The translations under genes and the position numbers were made by a program. A stretch of 64,000 nucleotides of DNA, from the NCBI RefSeq assembly GCF_019469165.1, contig NZ_CP048263.1, positions 62,001 through 126,000 on the forward strand. Reading direction: 5' to 3'. Positions within the stretch are counted from its first letter, which is position 1; each line of letters starts with the position of its first letter. The DNA comes from Gilliamella sp. ESL0443. GTDB lineage: Bacteria > Pseudomonadota > Gammaproteobacteria > Enterobacterales > Orbaceae. Below are positions 46,443-58,659 of this stretch, piece after piece. The notes beneath the pieces were generated by a model. That model was not told the origin of the DNA, did not search any database, and saw nothing but the letters and a program-made list of their open reading frames with translations.

Positions 46443-49400
46443 ATGGTTTACTCTTATACCGAGAAAAAACGAATTCGTAAGAATTTTGGTAAGCGTCCAC
46501 AAGTCTTGGATATACCGTATCTTCTTTCTATTCAACTTGATTCGTTCCAGAAGTTTATTGAGCAAGACCCAGAAGGTCAATATGGCTTAGAAGCCGCATT
46601 CCGTTCAATATTTCCGATAAAAAGTTATAGTGGTAGCGCTGAGTTACAATACGTAAGCTTTAAAATGGGCGAACCTGTGTTTGATGTAAAAGAATGTCAA
46701 ATCAGAGGGATCACTTACTCAGCACCATTGCGCGTTAAATTACGTTTAGTTATTTATGATAAAGATGCGCCAGAAGGAACAGTTAAAGATATTAAAGAGC
46801 AAGACGTCTATATGGGCGAAATCCCTTTAATGACGGACAATGGTACTTTTGTGATTAACGGTACTGAACGTGTTATCGTTTCACAATTACATCGTAGTCC
46901 AGGTGTGTTCTTTGACAGTGATAAAGGTAAAACGCACTCTTCTGGTAAAGTTTTATATAATGCTCGGATTATTCCTTATCGTGGCTCTTGGCTTGATTTC
47001 GAATTTGATCCAAAAGATAATCTTTTTGCTCGTATCGACCGTCGTCGTAAACTTCCAGCAACAATTATTTTACGTGCGTTAGGTTATGAAACTGAAGAAA
47101 TTTTAGATATGTTCTTCGAAAAAACTATTTTCGAAGTAGGCAAATCAAAATTAAAAATGGAACTTGTGCCAGAGCGTTTACGTGGTGAAACAGCGCTATT
47201 TGATATCGAATCTAAAGGCAAAGTTTACGCAGAAAAAGGTCGTCGTATTACAGCTCGTCATATTCGTGAGCTTGAAAAAGATAAAGTAACTAAAATCGAC
47301 GTTCCAGTTGAATATATTGTAAATAAAGTTTTAGCAAAAAATTATGTTGATGAAGAAACTGGTGAGGTTATTGCTTTTGCCAATACACCAATTTCTTTAG
47401 AACTATTACTTGAATTAACTAATGCTGGTTATAAGAAAATTGAAACATTATTCACTAATGATTTAGATCATGGACCATTTATTTCTGAAACATTAAATGT
47501 TGATTCAACACGTGATCGATTAGGTGCATTAGTTGAAATTTATCGAATGATGCGTCCAGGCGAGCCACCAACAAAAGAAGCAGCCGAAGCGTTATTTGAT
47601 AATCTATTCTTCTCCGACGAACGTTATGACTTATCAGCGGTAGGTCGTATGAAGTTCAATCGTTCTTTAGGACGAGACGATATTGAAGGCGAAAGTGTCT
47701 TAACAAAAGCTGATATCGTTGATGTAATGAAGAAATTAATCAGCATCCGTAATGGTCATGGTGAAGTTGATGATATCGATCACTTAGGCAATCGTCGCAT
47801 CCGTAGTGTTGGTGAAATGGCTGAAAACCAATTCCGTATTGGTTTAGTTCGTGTTGAACGAGCTGTAAAAGAGCGTCTATCTTTAGGTGATCTTGATTCA
47901 TTAATGCCACAAGATATGATCAATGCTAAACCAATTTCAGCGGCAATTCGTGAGTTCTTTGGTTCTAGCCAATTATCTCAGTTTATGGATCAAAACAATC
48001 CATTATCTGAAATTACTCACAAACGTCGTATTTCTGCATTAGGTCCAGGTGGTTTAACTCGTGAACGTGCAGGCTTTGAAGTGCGTGACGTACATCCTAC
48101 ACATTATGGTCGTGTATGTCCGATTGAAACGCCGGAAGGTCCAAATATCGGTTTAATTAACTCATTAGCGGTTTATTCACGTACCAATGAGTATGGATTC
48201 TTAGAAACGCCATATCGTCGAGTGATTGACGGTGTTGTGACTGATGAGATTAACTATTTATCAGCAATCGATGAAAGTGAGTTTGTTATAGCTCAGGCTA
48301 ACTCAAATCTTGATGACGATGGTCGCTTTAAAGAAGATTTAGTGACCTGCCGTTTAAATGGTGAATCTGGTTTATATAGCCCGGAACAAGTTCATTATAT
48401 GGACGTATCAACACAACAAATCGTTTCTGTTGGTGCTTCATTAATCCCATTCCTTGAGCACGATGATGCGAACCGTGCCTTGATGGGTGCGAACATGCAA
48501 CGTCAAGCTGTACCAACATTAAAAGCAGAAAAACCTTTTGTTGGTACTGGTATGGAACGTGCGGTTGCGGTTGACTCAGGTGTAACTGCGGTTGCTCGTC
48601 GTGGCGGTACAGTACAATATGTTGATGCTTCACGTATTGTTATTAACGTTAACGATGATGAAATGTATGCCGGTGAAACAGGTATTGATATTTACAACTT
48701 AACTAAATATACCCGTTCTAACCAAAATACTTGTATTAACCAAATTCCATGCGTGGAATTAGGTGAAAAAGTTGAGCGTGGTGATGTACTTGCAGACGGC
48801 CCATCAACGGATTTAGGTGAGTTAGCACTTGGTCAAAATATGCGCGTGGCATTTATGCCATGGAACGGTTATAACTTTGAGGATTCTATTTTAGTCTCTG
48901 AAAAAGTGGTACAAGATGATCGTTTCACTTCGATTCATATTCAAGAACTATCTTGTGTATCTCGTGATACTAAACTTGGTGCTGAAGAAATTACTGCTGA
49001 TATTCCAAATGTGGGTGAAGCAGCACTTTCTAAACTTGATGAGTCTGGTATTGTTTATATCGGCGCTGAAGTAAAAGGTGGTGATATTCTTGTTGGTAAA
49101 GTAACGCCTAAAGGCGAAACGCAATTAACACCAGAAGAGAAATTACTACGTGCTATTTTCGGTGAAAAAGCATCTGATGTTAAAGATACTTCATTACGTG
49201 TACCAAATGGTGTTTCAGGTACGGTTATTGATGTTCAAGTCTTCACTCGTGATGGTGTACAAAAAGACAAACGTGCACTTGAAATTGAAGAGATGCAACT
49301 CAAGCAAGTAAGAAAAGACTTAACTGAAGAACTTAAAATTTTAGAAGCAGCATTGTTTGCTCGTATCCGTGATGTATTAATTTCTGGTGGTATTAAAGCA

Positions 49401-50471
49401 GACAAATTAGATGCTTTACCACGTGAAAAATGGTTAACCATTGGTATTTCTAATGAAAGTAAGCAAGCTCAATTAGAACAACTTGCTGAACAACATGATG
49501 AAATCAAAGCTGAATTTAATAAGAAGCTTGAAGCTAAACGAATGAAGATTACTCAAGGTGATGATTTACAACCTGGAGTTCTCAAAATTGTTAAAGTTTA
49601 CTTAGCAGTTAAACGTCAAATTCAGCCTGGTGATAAGATGGCGGGTCGCCATGGTAACAAAGGGGTTATCTCTAAAATCAACCCAATTGAAGATATGCCA
49701 TATGATGATAAAGGACGTCCAGTTGATATCGTATTGAATCCACTTGGTGTTCCGTCTCGTATGAACATCGGTCAGATTTTAGAAACTCACTTAGGTATGG
49801 CGGCAAAAGGTATTGGTCAGAAGATCGATGCAATGCTAAAAGAACAGCAAGAGTTAGCTAAATTACGTGATTTCATTCAGAAAGCTTATGACCTTGGTTT
49901 AGGGGCAGCACAGAAAGTCAATGTTGCTGAATTTACTGACCAAGAAGTGATGACATTGGCACAAAACTTACGTAATGGTATGCCACTTGCTACACCAGTG
50001 TTTGACGGTGCAAAAGAGCAAGAAATCAAGTCATTACTTGAGCTGGGTGATTTACCAACTTCAGGTCAAATTACATTGTTTGATGGTCGTACAGGTGAGC
50101 AATTTGAACGTCCAGTAACTGTAGGTTACATGTATATGCTGAAATTGAATCACTTAGTTGATGATAAGATGCATGCGCGTTCTACAGGTTCATATAGTCT
50201 GGTTACACAACAACCATTGGGTGGTAAAGCTCAATTTGGTGGTCAACGTTTCGGTGAGATGGAAGTATGGGCACTTGAAGCATATGGTGCTGCTTATACT
50301 CTACAAGAAATGTTAACTGTTAAATCAGATGATGTGAATGGTCGTACTAAGATGTATAAAAATATTGTAGATGGTGATCATCGTATGGAGCCTGCGATTC
50401 CAGAATCATTTAATGTATTATTAAAAGAGATTCGTTCGTTAGGTATTAATATCGAGTTAGATGAAGAGTAA
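46443..50471 (+). CDS. rpoB: DNA-directed RNA polymerase subunit beta
   Basis: The beta subunit has 1342 residues, the same number as E. coli. The rifampicin region reads [19 protein letters not shown] and [13 protein letters not shown], with no change at the commonly mutated residues that I can see. The catalytic-site block [19 protein letters not shown] and the C-terminal clamp region [17 protein letters not shown] are normal. It is the third gene of the rplJ-rplL-rpoB-rpoC unit, with a 243-base leader carrying the attenuator. Confidence 0.99.
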   Translation: MVYSYTEKKRIRKNFGKRPQVLDIPYLLSIQLDSFQKFIEQDPEGQYGLEAAFRSIFPIKSYSGSAELQYVSFKMGEPVFDVKECQIRGITYSAPLRVKLRLVIYDKDAPEGTVKDIKEQDVYMGEIPLMTDNGTFVINGTERVIVSQLHRSPGVFFDSDKGKTHSSGKVLYNARIIPYRGSWLDFEFDPKDNLFARIDRRRKLPATIILRALGYETEEILDMFFEKTIFEVGKSKLKMELVPERLRGETALFDIESKGKVYAEKGRRITARHIRELEKDKVTKIDVPVEYIVNKVLAKNYVDEETGEVIAFANTPISLELLLELTNAGYKKIETLFTNDLDHGPFISETLNVDSTRDRLGALVEIYRMMRPGEPPTKEAAEALFDNLFFSDERYDLSAVGRMKFNRSLGRDDIEGESVLTKADIVDVMKKLISIRNGHGEVDDIDHLGNRRIRSVGEMAENQFRIGLVRVERAVKERLSLGDLDSLMPQDMINAKPISAAIREFFGSSQLSQFMDQNNPLSEITHKRRISALGPGGLTRERAGFEVRDVHPTHYGRVCPIETPEGPNIGLINSLAVYSRTNEYGFLETPYRRVIDGVVTDEINYLSAIDESEFVIAQANSNLDDDGRFKEDLVTCRLNGESGLYSPEQVHYMDVSTQQIVSVGASLIPFLEHDDANRALMGANMQRQAVPTLKAEKPFVGTGMERAVAVDSGVTAVARRGGTVQYVDASRIVINVNDDEMYAGETGIDIYNLTKYTRSNQNTCINQIPCVELGEKVERGDVLADGPSTDLGELALGQNMRVAFMPWNGYNFEDSILVSEKVVQDDRFTSIHIQELSCVSRDTKLGAEEITADIPNVGEAALSKLDESGIVYIGAEVKGGDILVGKVTPKGETQLTPEEKLLRAIFGEKASDVKDTSLRVPNGVSGTVIDVQVFTRDGVQKDKRALEIEEMQLKQVRKDLTEELKILEAALFARIRDVLISGGIKADKLDALPREKWLTIGISNESKQAQLEQLAEQHDEIKAEFNKKLEAKRMKITQGDDLQPGVLKIVKVYLAVKRQIQPGDKMAGRHGNKGVISKINPIEDMPYDDKGRPVDIVLNPLGVPSRMNIGQILETHLGMAAKGIGQKIDAMLKEQQELAKLRDFIQKAYDLGLGAAQKVNVAEFTDQEVMTLAQNLRNGMPLATPVFDGAKEQEIKSLLELGDLPTSGQITLFDGRTGEQFERPVTVGYMYMLKLNHLVDDKMHARSTGSYSLVTQQPLGGKAQFGGQRFGEMEVWALEAYGAAYTLQEMLTVKSDDVNGRTKMYKNIVDGDHRMEPAIPESFNVLLKEIRSLGINIELDEE

Positions 50472-50561
50472 TCTTAACTAACTGAAATGATTTCTATTTA
50501 TAGGGATAACTTATCAGCAATGATAAGTTATCTAATTGGTTTAACTCCATAGGAGTCAATT

Positions 50562-53500
50562 GTGAAAGACTTACTAAAGTTTCTAAAAGCACAAACTAAA
50601 ACTGAAGATTTTGATGCTATCAAGATAGGCCTTGCTTCTCCTGATATGATTCGTTCATGGTCTTTTGGTGAAGTTAAAAAACCTGAAACAATTAACTATC
50701 GTACGTTCAAACCGGAACGTGACGGATTGTTTTGTGCACGTATTTTTGGACCAGTAAAAGATTATGAATGTTTATGTGGAAAATATAAACGTTTAAAACA
50801 CCGTGGTGTAATTTGTGAAAAATGTGGTGTAGAAGTCACACAAGCTAAAGTACGTCGTGAGCGTATGGGGCATATTGAGCTTGCATCACCTACTGCACAT
50901 ATCTGGTTTTTAAAATCATTACCATCACGTATTGGTCTATTATTAGATATGCCACTTCGTGACATTGAACGTGTGCTTTATTTTGAATCATTTATGGTTC
51001 TTGACGGCGGAATGACAAACTTAGAACGCGGTCAAATTTTAACAGAAGAACAATATTTAGATGCGTTAGAAGAGTTTGGTGATGAATTCGATGCTCGTAT
51101 GGGTGCCGAAGCAATTCAAGAATTACTACGTAATATCGATGTGCAAGCTGAATGTGAAGCACTACGTGATGAGCTTGAAACTACCAATTCTGAAACTAAG
51201 CGTAAAAAACTGACTAAACGTATTAAGATTATTGAAGCATTCATTCAATCAGAAAATAAACCAGAATGGATGATCTTAAACGTATTACCTGTGTTGCCAC
51301 CCGATTTACGCCCATTAGTACCACTAGATGGCGGACGTTTTGCAACATCAGATTTGAACGATCTATATCGTCGAGTGATTAACCGTAATAACCGTTTAAA
51401 ACGTTTATTAGATTTGGCAGCGCCAGATATTATCGTACGTAACGAAAAACGTATGTTACAAGAATCTGTTGACGCATTACTTGATAATGGTCGTCGTGGC
51501 CGTGCAATTACCGGTTCTAACAAACGTCCATTAAAATCACTTGCCGATATGATTAAAGGTAAGCAAGGTCGTTTCCGTCAAAACTTATTAGGTAAACGTG
51601 TTGACTACTCAGGTCGTTCAGTAATCACTGTAGGTCCATACTTACGATTACATCAATGTGGTTTACCGAAGAAAATGGCGCTTGAATTATTCAAACCATT
51701 TATTTACGGTAAATTAGAGCGTCGTGGTTATGCAACTACCATTAAAGCAGCCAAGAAAATGGTTGAACGTGAAGATGCAATTGTTTGGGATATCTTAGAT
51801 GAAGTTATCCGTGAGCATCCGGTATTACTAAACCGTGCACCAACACTTCACCGATTAGGTATTCAGGCATTTGAACCTATCCTAATTGAAGGTAAAGCGA
51901 TTCAGTTACATCCATTAGTTTGTGCGGCATTCAATGCTGACTTCGATGGTGACCAAATGGCGGTTCATGTACCATTAACGTTAGAAGCGCAATTAGAAGC
52001 GCGTGCGTTAATGATGTCAACCAACAACATTCTTTCACCTGCGAGTGGTGAACCTATCATTGTTCCTTCTCAGGACGTGGTATTAGGTCTTTACTACATG
52101 ACTCGTGATAAAGTTAATGCGAAAGGTGAAGGTATGATTTTAACCGGACCTAAAGAAGCAGAAAAACTGTATCGCTTAGGTCTTGTTGAGCTACATGCTA
52201 AAGTTAAAGTACGTATTACTGAAAGCCACCGCAATAGTATTGGTGAGTGGGAAGATACAACTTCTGTGGTTGATACTACAGTTGGTCGTGCTATCTTATG
52301 GTTAATTATGCCTAAAGGTATGAGCTTCTCTGTCATCAATCAACCACTTGGTAAAAAGGCGATTTCACGAATTTTAAATATTTGTTATCGCCAATTAGGC
52401 ATGAAAGAAACTGTTATCTTGGCTGACCAAGTAATGTATACCGGATTTGCTTATGCAGCACGTTCTGGTGTATCGGTTGGTATTGATGATATGGAAATTC
52501 CAGCTAAAAAATTACAAATCATCAATGAAGCTGAAATTGAAGTTGCTGAAATTCAAGAACAGTTCCAATCAGGTTTAGTTACCGCTGGTGAACGCTATAA
52601 CAAAGTTATCGATATCTGGGCAGCAGCCAATGAACGTGTTGCTAAAGCGATGATGGATAACTTATCAACTGAAAAAGTGATCAATCATGAAGGTAAAGAA
52701 GAAGTTCAATCTTCATTTAACAGCATCTATATGATGGCCGACTCTGGTGCGCGGGGTTCTGCAGCTCAGATTCGTCAGTTAGCTGGTATGCGTGGATTGA
52801 TGGCAAAACCGGATGGTTCAATCATCGAAACACCAATTACGGCAAACTTCCGTGAAGGGTTAAACGTTCTTCAGTACTTTATCTCGACCCATGGTGCGCG
52901 TAAAGGTCTTGCCGATACCGCATTAAAAACTGCGAACTCAGGTTACTTAACTCGCCGTTTAGTTGACGTAGCTCAAGATCTAGTCGTTATTGAAGATGAC
53001 TGTGGCACGTTAGAAGGCGTAGTGATGACACCAGTTATCGAAGGTGGAGATGTTAAAGAGCCACTTCGTGAACGTGTATTAGGTCGTGTAACAGCAGAAG
53101 ATGTATTGAAACCAGGTAGTGCGGATATTTTAATTCCTCGTAATACACTACTTGATGAAAACTATTGTGATTTACTTGAAGAAGAATCTGTCGATAGCGT
53201 TAAAGTTCGTTCAGTTGTTTCGTGTGATACTGACTTTGGTGTCTGTGCGAAATGTTATGGTCGTGACTTAGCCCGTGGTCACCTAGTAAATAAAGGTGAA
53301 GCAATCGGTGTTATCGCTGCTCAATCAATCGGTGAGCCAGGTACACAGTTAACCATGCGTACGTTCCATATCGGTGGTGCGGCATCACGAGCAGCAGCAG
53401 AATCAAGTGTTCAAGTTAAAAACAAAGGTAGCATCAAATTATCTAATGCTAAATTTGTAACTAACCCAGATAAGAAACTGGTTATTACATCTCGTAATGC

Positions 53501-54779
53501 TGAATTAACGATTATCGATGAATTAGGTCGAATGAAAGAAACTTATAAAGTTCCTTATGGTTCGATTCTAACTAAAGGTAATGGTGCAGCGGTTGATGCC
53601 GGTGAAACAGTTGCTAACTGGGATCCACATACCATGCCAGTTATCTCTGAAGCGAAAGGCTTTGTTAAATTTGTTGATATGGTTGATGGTCAAACTATCA
53701 CACGTCAAACCGACGAATTAACAGGTTTATCATCAATTGTTATTTTAGATGTCGCTGAACGAACAGGTGTTGGTAAAGATTTACGTCCAGCAATCAAGAT
53801 TGTTGATGCTAAAGGTAAAGATATTTATGTTGCAGGTACAGAGATGCTTGCTCAATATTTCTTACCAGGTAAAGCATTAGTACAATTAGAAGATGGTGCT
53901 GAAATCAATGTGGGTGATACACTTGCACGTATTCCACAAGCATCGGTTGGTACTAAAGATATTACCGGTGGTTTACCACGCGTTGCTGACTTATTTGAAG
54001 CACGTAAACCTAAAGAGCCAGCAATTCTTGCTGAAATCGATGGTATTATCTCGTTTGGTAAAGAAACCAAGGGTAAACGTCGCTTAATTATCACTCCACT
54101 AGATGGTAGTGATCCATATGAAGAGATGATTCCAAAATGGCGTCAACTCAACGTATTTGAAGGCGAACAAGTTGGACGTGGTGATGTGATTTCTGACGGT
54201 CCAGAATCTGCACATGACATTTTACGTTTACGTGGTGTTAATGCAGTGACACGTTACATCGTTAACGAAGTTCAAGAAGTTTATCGCTTACAAGGTGTAA
54301 AAATCAATGATAAACATATTGAAGTTATTGTTCGTCAGATGTTACGTAAAGCGACAGTTATTCATCCGGGTGGTTCTCGTTTACTTGACGGCGAACAACT
54401 TGAAGTTTCACGCTTGAAGATTATTAATCGTGAGCTTGAGGCACAAGGTAAAGAGCCAATTGTTTACTTGCATGATTTGCTTGGTATTACTAAAGCATCA
54501 CTTACTACTGAATCATTTATTTCTGCGGCATCGTTCCAAGAAACGACTCGCGTATTAACTGAAGCAGCAGTTGCTGGTAAAAATGATGAGCTTCGTGGCT
54601 TGAAAGAAAACGTTATTGTTGGTCGCTTGATTCCAGCTGGTACTGGTTATGCTTATCATAAAGAGCGTTTGCGTAAACGTACAATGCCTATTGATGATGA
54701 AATTCAACCAACTGTTTCAGCTGAAGAAGCAACAGCTAACTTAGCAGAATTACTCAATTCTGCAGAAGAAAATCAATAG
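50562..54779 (+). CDS. rpoC: DNA-directed RNA polymerase subunit beta'
   Basis: The beta' subunit has 1405 residues (E. coli 1407) and, as there, a GTG start after TAGGAG. The zinc-binding [20 protein letters not shown] is near residues 70-90, the catalytic metal-binding NADFDGDQ holds Asp460, Asp462 and Asp464, and the bridge-helix/trigger-loop region ([33 protein letters not shown]) is intact. It ends at a perfect terminator. Confidence 0.99.
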   Translation: MKDLLKFLKAQTKTEDFDAIKIGLASPDMIRSWSFGEVKKPETINYRTFKPERDGLFCARIFGPVKDYECLCGKYKRLKHRGVICEKCGVEVTQAKVRRERMGHIELASPTAHIWFLKSLPSRIGLLLDMPLRDIERVLYFESFMVLDGGMTNLERGQILTEEQYLDALEEFGDEFDARMGAEAIQELLRNIDVQAECEALRDELETTNSETKRKKLTKRIKIIEAFIQSENKPEWMILNVLPVLPPDLRPLVPLDGGRFATSDLNDLYRRVINRNNRLKRLLDLAAPDIIVRNEKRMLQESVDALLDNGRRGRAITGSNKRPLKSLADMIKGKQGRFRQNLLGKRVDYSGRSVITVGPYLRLHQCGLPKKMALELFKPFIYGKLERRGYATTIKAAKKMVEREDAIVWDILDEVIREHPVLLNRAPTLHRLGIQAFEPILIEGKAIQLHPLVCAAFNADFDGDQMAVHVPLTLEAQLEARALMMSTNNILSPASGEPIIVPSQDVVLGLYYMTRDKVNAKGEGMILTGPKEAEKLYRLGLVELHAKVKVRITESHRNSIGEWEDTTSVVDTTVGRAILWLIMPKGMSFSVINQPLGKKAISRILNICYRQLGMKETVILADQVMYTGFAYAARSGVSVGIDDMEIPAKKLQIINEAEIEVAEIQEQFQSGLVTAGERYNKVIDIWAAANERVAKAMMDNLSTEKVINHEGKEEVQSSFNSIYMMADSGARGSAAQIRQLAGMRGLMAKPDGSIIETPITANFREGLNVLQYFISTHGARKGLADTALKTANSGYLTRRLVDVAQDLVVIEDDCGTLEGVVMTPVIEGGDVKEPLRERVLGRVTAEDVLKPGSADILIPRNTLLDENYCDLLEEESVDSVKVRSVVSCDTDFGVCAKCYGRDLARGHLVNKGEAIGVIAAQSIGEPGTQLTMRTFHIGGAASRAAAESSVQVKNKGSIKLSNAKFVTNPDKKLVITSRNAELTIIDELGRMKETYKVPYGSILTKGNGAAVDAGETVANWDPHTMPVISEAKGFVKFVDMVDGQTITRQTDELTGLSSIVILDVAERTGVGKDLRPAIKIVDAKGKDIYVAGTEMLAQYFLPGKALVQLEDGAEINVGDTLARIPQASVGTKDITGGLPRVADLFEARKPKEPAILAEIDGIISFGKETKGKRRLIITPLDGSDPYEEMIPKWRQLNVFEGEQVGRGDVISDGPESAHDILRLRGVNAVTRYIVNEVQEVYRLQGVKINDKHIEVIVRQMLRKATVIHPGGSRLLDGEQLEVSRLKIINRELEAQGKEPIVYLHDLLGITKASLTTESFISAASFQETTRVLTEAAVAGKNDELRGLKENVIVGRLIPAGTGYAYHKERLRKRTMPIDDEIQPTVSAEEATANLAELLNSAEENQ

Positions 54780-54800
54780 TCAGTAGGACTAAGTTATTAA

Positions 54801-54831
54801 AATAGCACGTGTAAGCACGTGCTATTTTTTT
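54801..54831 (+). terminator. Terminator of rpoBC
   Basis: AATAGCACGTG (54801-54811) pairs with 54816-54826 around TAAG, and seven T residues follow. It is a strong intrinsic terminator 21 bases after the rpoC stop. Confidence 0.97.
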
Positions 54832-54859
54832 ATGTGTATTTAAAAAAAGGAGTTTTGAT

Positions 54860-55171
54860 ATGTATATTGTCATGAACCGATTTAAAGTAAAACGAGGTAG
54901 TGAAGAGGCTTTTATTGAAATATGGCGTAATCGTGATACCCATTTAAAAGAGATGAAAGGCTTTAATCGTTTTTATTTTTTAAAGGGGAAAACTGAGGAA
55001 AATTATACGTTATTTTCATCATTTGCTGAGTGGGAATCAAAAGCCGATTTCGACGCTTGGGTAAACTCAGAACAATTCAAACATACTCATCGTAATACCG
55101 GAAATAGACCAAATAATAACGATATTTACTATGAGCCAGCACAGTTAGAATGCTTTGAAAGTGTATTATAA
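54860..55171 (+). CDS. ABM-domain monooxygenase, IsdG-like haem oxygenase candidate
   Basis: This 103-residue protein is a single antibiotic-biosynthesis-monooxygenase (dimeric alpha-beta barrel) domain. The spacing of three residues, Asn6 (MNRFKV), Trp67 (FDAWVNS) and His77 (KHTHRN), matches the catalytic Asn-Trp-His set of IsdG/IsdI haem-degrading enzymes almost residue for residue, and the stretch EWESKADFDAWVNSEQFKH resembles theirs. So release of iron from haem is a fair inference, but generic ABM proteins also exist. It has its own AAGGAG site and is just after the rpoC terminator. Confidence 0.7.
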   Translation: MYIVMNRFKVKRGSEEAFIEIWRNRDTHLKEMKGFNRFYFLKGKTEENYTLFSSFAEWESKADFDAWVNSEQFKHTHRNTGNRPNNNDIYYEPAQLECFESVL

Positions 55172-55607
55172 ATAATTATCAAATAATAAACCGCTTATTA
55201 TAAATTGGTAAAATCTACCTAAATCATCATTAATAAAAGTTTTATGATCAAGAATAAAAATAAGCGGTATATTTTTTATGCGTAAATTAGGATTATACAT
55301 AGCATGCATTATAAAAATGGCTATAATAATATTGAGTAAATTATCTTAAACAGTGTGGATTAAGGCGACATTAATTTGCAATATAGCCAATTCAATATTA
55401 GTGAGTCCACAGATTGATAACTTACATTCCTTGTTTTTTTCAGAGCTTGTTCTTTTTATCGAGATATCGGTATAAATTTGTTAGTGAGATTTAAACTTGA
55501 GGTATAAATAAGTGTTTAAAAATCGCAGATAGCTTATTTTAATTCTATTTTTTGATGTATTCATTTGTTAAGCTATCCATAAATTCAACTATTTATAGGA
55601 ATATACA
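55172..55607. other. 436-base spacer with a long-range inverted repeat
   Basis: No gene is seen. ACCGCTTATT (55190-55199) and AATAAGCGGT (55259-55268) form a perfect 10-bp inverted repeat 59 bases apart, the right arm followed by ATATTTTTT (55269-55277). It may be an extended terminator for the IsdG-like gene. The rest should contain the lemA promoter; TAGGAATATACA sits before the lemA ATG. Confidence 0.45.
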
Positions 55608-56204
55608 ATGAAATCAAAATTTCTATTATGTGTTTTGGTATTAATTATTGTTGGAGCATTTTTTTGTTTTAGTCGATACAATGATATCCAAACTCGTGAC
55701 GAAGGTGTAGCAGCTGCATGGTCAGAAGTTGTCAACCAATATAAGCGTCGGGCTGATTTAACTCCAAGTTTAGTTAATACGGTTAAAGGTTATACTACAC
55801 ACGAAAAAGAAGTGTTAACTCAAGTGACCGAAGCAAGAAGTAAAGTTGGCTCAATTCAAATCAACGCTGATCAGCTAACCGATCCGGCTTTATTTGCTAA
55901 ATTCCAACAAGCGCAATCAGAATTAAGTACTGCCTTAAGCCACTTAATTGCTGTCAGTGAAAACTATCCAGATCTTAAAGCCAGTTCACTTTTTCAGGAT
56001 CTTATGAGCCAGTTAGAAGGCACTGAAAATCGGATCGCAGTTGCCAGAGGACGATATATACAAGCAGTTCAATCGTTTAATATTTATATCCGAAAAATAC
56101 CAAATAAGTGGATTGCTGGCTTTATAGGTGTAGAACCTAAACAGCAATTTACGGTTGATAATGAAAAAGAAATTTCAAATGCACCCGCAGTTAACTTTCA
56201 ATAA
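55608..56204 (+). CDS. LemA family protein
   Basis: The 198-residue protein has an N-terminal signal-anchor helix (about 4-22) and a helical LemA domain, with DEGVAAAWSEVVNQYKRRAD, LTPSLVNTVKGY and the terminal ARGRYIQAVQSFNIYIRKIP block. LemA proteins are found next to TPM-domain (YgcG/YdcF-like) membrane proteins in many bacteria, and that is the case here: four such genes follow. The function of the pair is not established. Confidence 0.88.
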   Translation: MKSKFLLCVLVLIIVGAFFCFSRYNDIQTRDEGVAAAWSEVVNQYKRRADLTPSLVNTVKGYTTHEKEVLTQVTEARSKVGSIQINADQLTDPALFAKFQQAQSELSTALSHLIAVSENYPDLKASSLFQDLMSQLEGTENRIAVARGRYIQAVQSFNIYIRKIPNKWIAGFIGVEPKQQFTVDNEKEISNAPAVNFQ

Positions 56205-56575
56205 ACATAATTGCTCAAAAAATATTGAGTGTTAAGTTTGCTGTTAATCATCAGTTGGTATCGATCAACTGAAATTCTCTTCCTTTAAGATCGAGTTATG
56301 ACCATACCTTAACTCGATCACATAGAAATATTGTACAATAAAGCTCTATTAAGTTTCCCCAATACAAAATAAATAGTGCCAAATTTCCATGACGGCAAAA
56401 CTTGATAAAAAAAGCAGATGTTAATAGCAAAATTGTTATCTGGCTATATAATAGTCATTTCTACCTATTGATGTCTTATACTACTTAAACCTAAAATAGA
56501 GTAGATTAGCTTTTGATATGCGTTTTTTAAAAGTAATAATATTATTCTATTGCAGGTCATTTTGGTCAAAATATA
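56205..56575. other. 371-base spacer after lemA with two hairpins
   Basis: No gene is seen. Two perfect inverted repeats lie in it: TCAGTTG/CAACTGA (56251-56257, 56266-56272) and GATCGAGTTA/TAACTCGATC (56289-56298, 56310-56319). Neither has a T run. They could end or stabilise the lemA mRNA; the first TPM promoter probably lies in 56400-56570. Confidence 0.45.
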
Positions 56576-57502
56576 ATGAAAAAATATGTTTTCTTTAGTA
56601 TGTTGTTAATGCTTAGTTGGTTTAGTTATGGTTTGACTGAAATTCCTGCTTTTAATAGTCATATTATTGATACAACCAATACTTTAAGTGCATCGCAAGT
56701 CAAGTCTTTAGAATCAAGCCTAATTCAATTTGAACACTCGAAAACTGATGGGGCGCAAATAGCGGTTTTGATGATCGCAAAACTCGACAACGAAACCATA
56801 GAGCAGTACGCGCAGAGAGTTTTTAACCAATGGAAAATTGGAAGAAAAGGGCTGGATAATGGTATTTTATTGTTAGTAGTAAAAGATGACCGACAGATGC
56901 GTATTGAAGTGGGGTATGGGCTTGAAGGCATTGTTACTGATTTAGTTGCTAGCCACATCATTCGGGAACAGTTAGCTCCACAATTTAAGCAAAATAATTA
57001 TTATCAAGGTATTAATGATGCAATTTCGGTATTAAAAGATGTCACAATAGGTAATGAAATTCATCCAGAGAAACAAACCCAGAATAATCATAGAATTGGG
57101 TTAAGTGAAATGTTAGATATGTTGTTTAACTGGATTATTCAACAAAGCTGGAAAGTGTTTTCCTTTTTTGTTTGTTTAGCCTTCACGGTTAAATTCGAAA
57201 AAAATGTATTTAAACGCATTATCATTACATCACTATCAAATAGTTTATTTATCCTAATTGTAACTTGGTGTGTTCACGGTTTTACTTACTTATATCTAAT
57301 CGATGTCGTTTTTATTTTTGGTATAAATTATGTAGTTGCTAACTTGTTATTCATCGCTATCAGTTTTAAAAATGGCACTAGAAGAAGTCGTAGCGGGAGT
57401 GGCAGTAGCAGCCGATCTTCATATAGCCATTCGAGTAGAAGTTCCCGAACCGGCGGAGGTGGCGGCCGCAGTGGTGGTGGCGGTGCATCTGGTCGTTGGT
57501 AA
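56576..57502 (+). CDS. TPM-domain (YgcG-like) protein, copy 1
   Basis: This 308-residue exported membrane protein has a signal peptide (about 1-20), a TPM domain (about 28-150, with IDTTNTLSASQ and DNGILLLVVKDDRQMRIEVG), two or three hydrophobic helices and a Gly/Ser/Arg-rich tail ending GGGGASGRW. Such tails and TPM domains are typical of YgcG-family proteins, often found beside LemA. This copy is the most divergent of the four; its middle helices and tail are shared by the broken copy at 58660. Confidence 0.85.
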   Translation: MKKYVFFSMLLMLSWFSYGLTEIPAFNSHIIDTTNTLSASQVKSLESSLIQFEHSKTDGAQIAVLMIAKLDNETIEQYAQRVFNQWKIGRKGLDNGILLLVVKDDRQMRIEVGYGLEGIVTDLVASHIIREQLAPQFKQNNYYQGINDAISVLKDVTIGNEIHPEKQTQNNHRIGLSEMLDMLFNWIIQQSWKVFSFFVCLAFTVKFEKNVFKRIIITSLSNSLFILIVTWCVHGFTYLYLIDVVFIFGINYVVANLLFIAISFKNGTRRSRSGSGSSSRSSYSHSSRSSRTGGGGGRSGGGGASGRW

Positions 57503-57683
57503 TGAGATGAACAAAGATAATACTCATTAAGTTTTAATAGTAAGATTATGATTCGGCTATATATTAGTTTTAGTTAACCAATGATATCTTGTCTAAACGC
57601 TTTATTAAATGGATCGCAATTAACTGTTTGTTGTAAAAAGTAAAATTTTATTTAGCGTTGTTAATCATAAGGCAAAAAATACA

Positions 57684-58586
57684 ATGAAAAGATATTTTCT
57701 AAGTAGTTTATTGTTAATATTCAGTTGGTTTTGTTATGGGCTAACAGACATCCCGGAATTTGCACATCGTGTTATCGACACGACTCATACTTTAACCGAT
57801 TCTCAAAAAGAGTCATTAGAATCAAGCCTAATTGGCTTTGAAAAGCCTCGAACAGATGGTGCCCAGATAGCGGTTTTAATGATTCCCAAACTGGATGATG
57901 AAACGGTAGAACAATACGCAGATAGAGTCTTTATTCAATGGAAAATCGGTCGAAAAGGACAAGACAATGGTATTTTATTACTTATTGTAAAAGATGATAA
58001 ACGTATGCGAATTGAGGTTGGCTATGGGCTTGAAGGAACTATTACTGACTTAGTGGCCAGTAAAATTATTCGTGAACAATTAGCGCCAGAATTTCGACAA
58101 AATAACTATTATCAAGGAATTGATAATGCCTTATCTGCACTGAAACAAAAAATCGATAATCCTGCCCCGAAAAGTGAAGATAACGAACAAGGCTTTAACT
58201 TGTTATCATCAGAAGATTTTACTTCCATGTTGAGTAATTATGCGCTGGTGTCATTCGTTATTTGTCTTATACTTGCCAAATTATTGTATCGTAAAGATAA
58301 AACCAATCAATGTCTTCTTACTGGTTTATTTAACGCACTATCTGTTGGTGGATTTACCCTTTGGCATATGCGCGATATATTTATTATAGTATTTATCATG
58401 TTTGTGGTATTTATTTTGAGTACCATTGCCAGCCGCATTGTGACTCCCGGAGCAGGCGGCGGAAGAGGAAATCATCGAGGAGGAGGCGGTTTTGGTGGTT
58501 CTAGCGGTGGCTTCGGCGGAGGTGGTGGCTTTAGCGGCGGTGGTGGTGGTCGCAGTGGAGGTGGTGGCGCTTCCGGTAGCTGGTAA
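57684..58586 (+). CDS. TPM-domain (YgcG-like) protein, copy 2
   Basis: The 300 residues have a signal peptide, a TPM domain nearly identical to those of copies 3 and 4 (EFAHRVIDTTHTLTDSQKES, DNGILLLIVKDDKRMRIEVG), a two-helix membrane region with LYRKDKTNQC between the helices, and a long Gly-rich tail ending GGGGASGSW. The SGSW ending is shared with copy 4 only. It is followed by an inverted repeat (58600-58620) and then the broken copy. Confidence 0.85.
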   Translation: MKRYFLSSLLLIFSWFCYGLTDIPEFAHRVIDTTHTLTDSQKESLESSLIGFEKPRTDGAQIAVLMIPKLDDETVEQYADRVFIQWKIGRKGQDNGILLLIVKDDKRMRIEVGYGLEGTITDLVASKIIREQLAPEFRQNNYYQGIDNALSALKQKIDNPAPKSEDNEQGFNLLSSEDFTSMLSNYALVSFVICLILAKLLYRKDKTNQCLLTGLFNALSVGGFTLWHMRDIFIIVFIMFVVFILSTIASRIVTPGAGGGRGNHRGGGGFGGSSGGFGGGGGFSGGGGGRSGGGGASGSW

Positions 58587-58599
58587 ATAGGATAAAAAA

Positions 58600-58620
58600 T
58601 AAGGCGCTATATGCGCCTTA
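58600..58620 (+). terminator. Possible terminator after TPM copy 2
   Basis: TAAGGCGC and GCGCCTTA form a perfect 8-bp stem with loop TATAT, 14 bases after the stop. No T run follows, so this is a hairpin without certain terminator function. Confidence 0.5.
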
Positions 58621-58659
58621 ATCATATCGATTAATAGCAGTTTATTTTTTACAACAATC

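Noticed and set aside
57360-57530. Val/Ala-rich plus-strand frame overlapping the TPM copy 1 tail
   Set aside because: It is the +1 frame of the Gly/Ser/Arg codon repeats of the tail and has no independent start signal.
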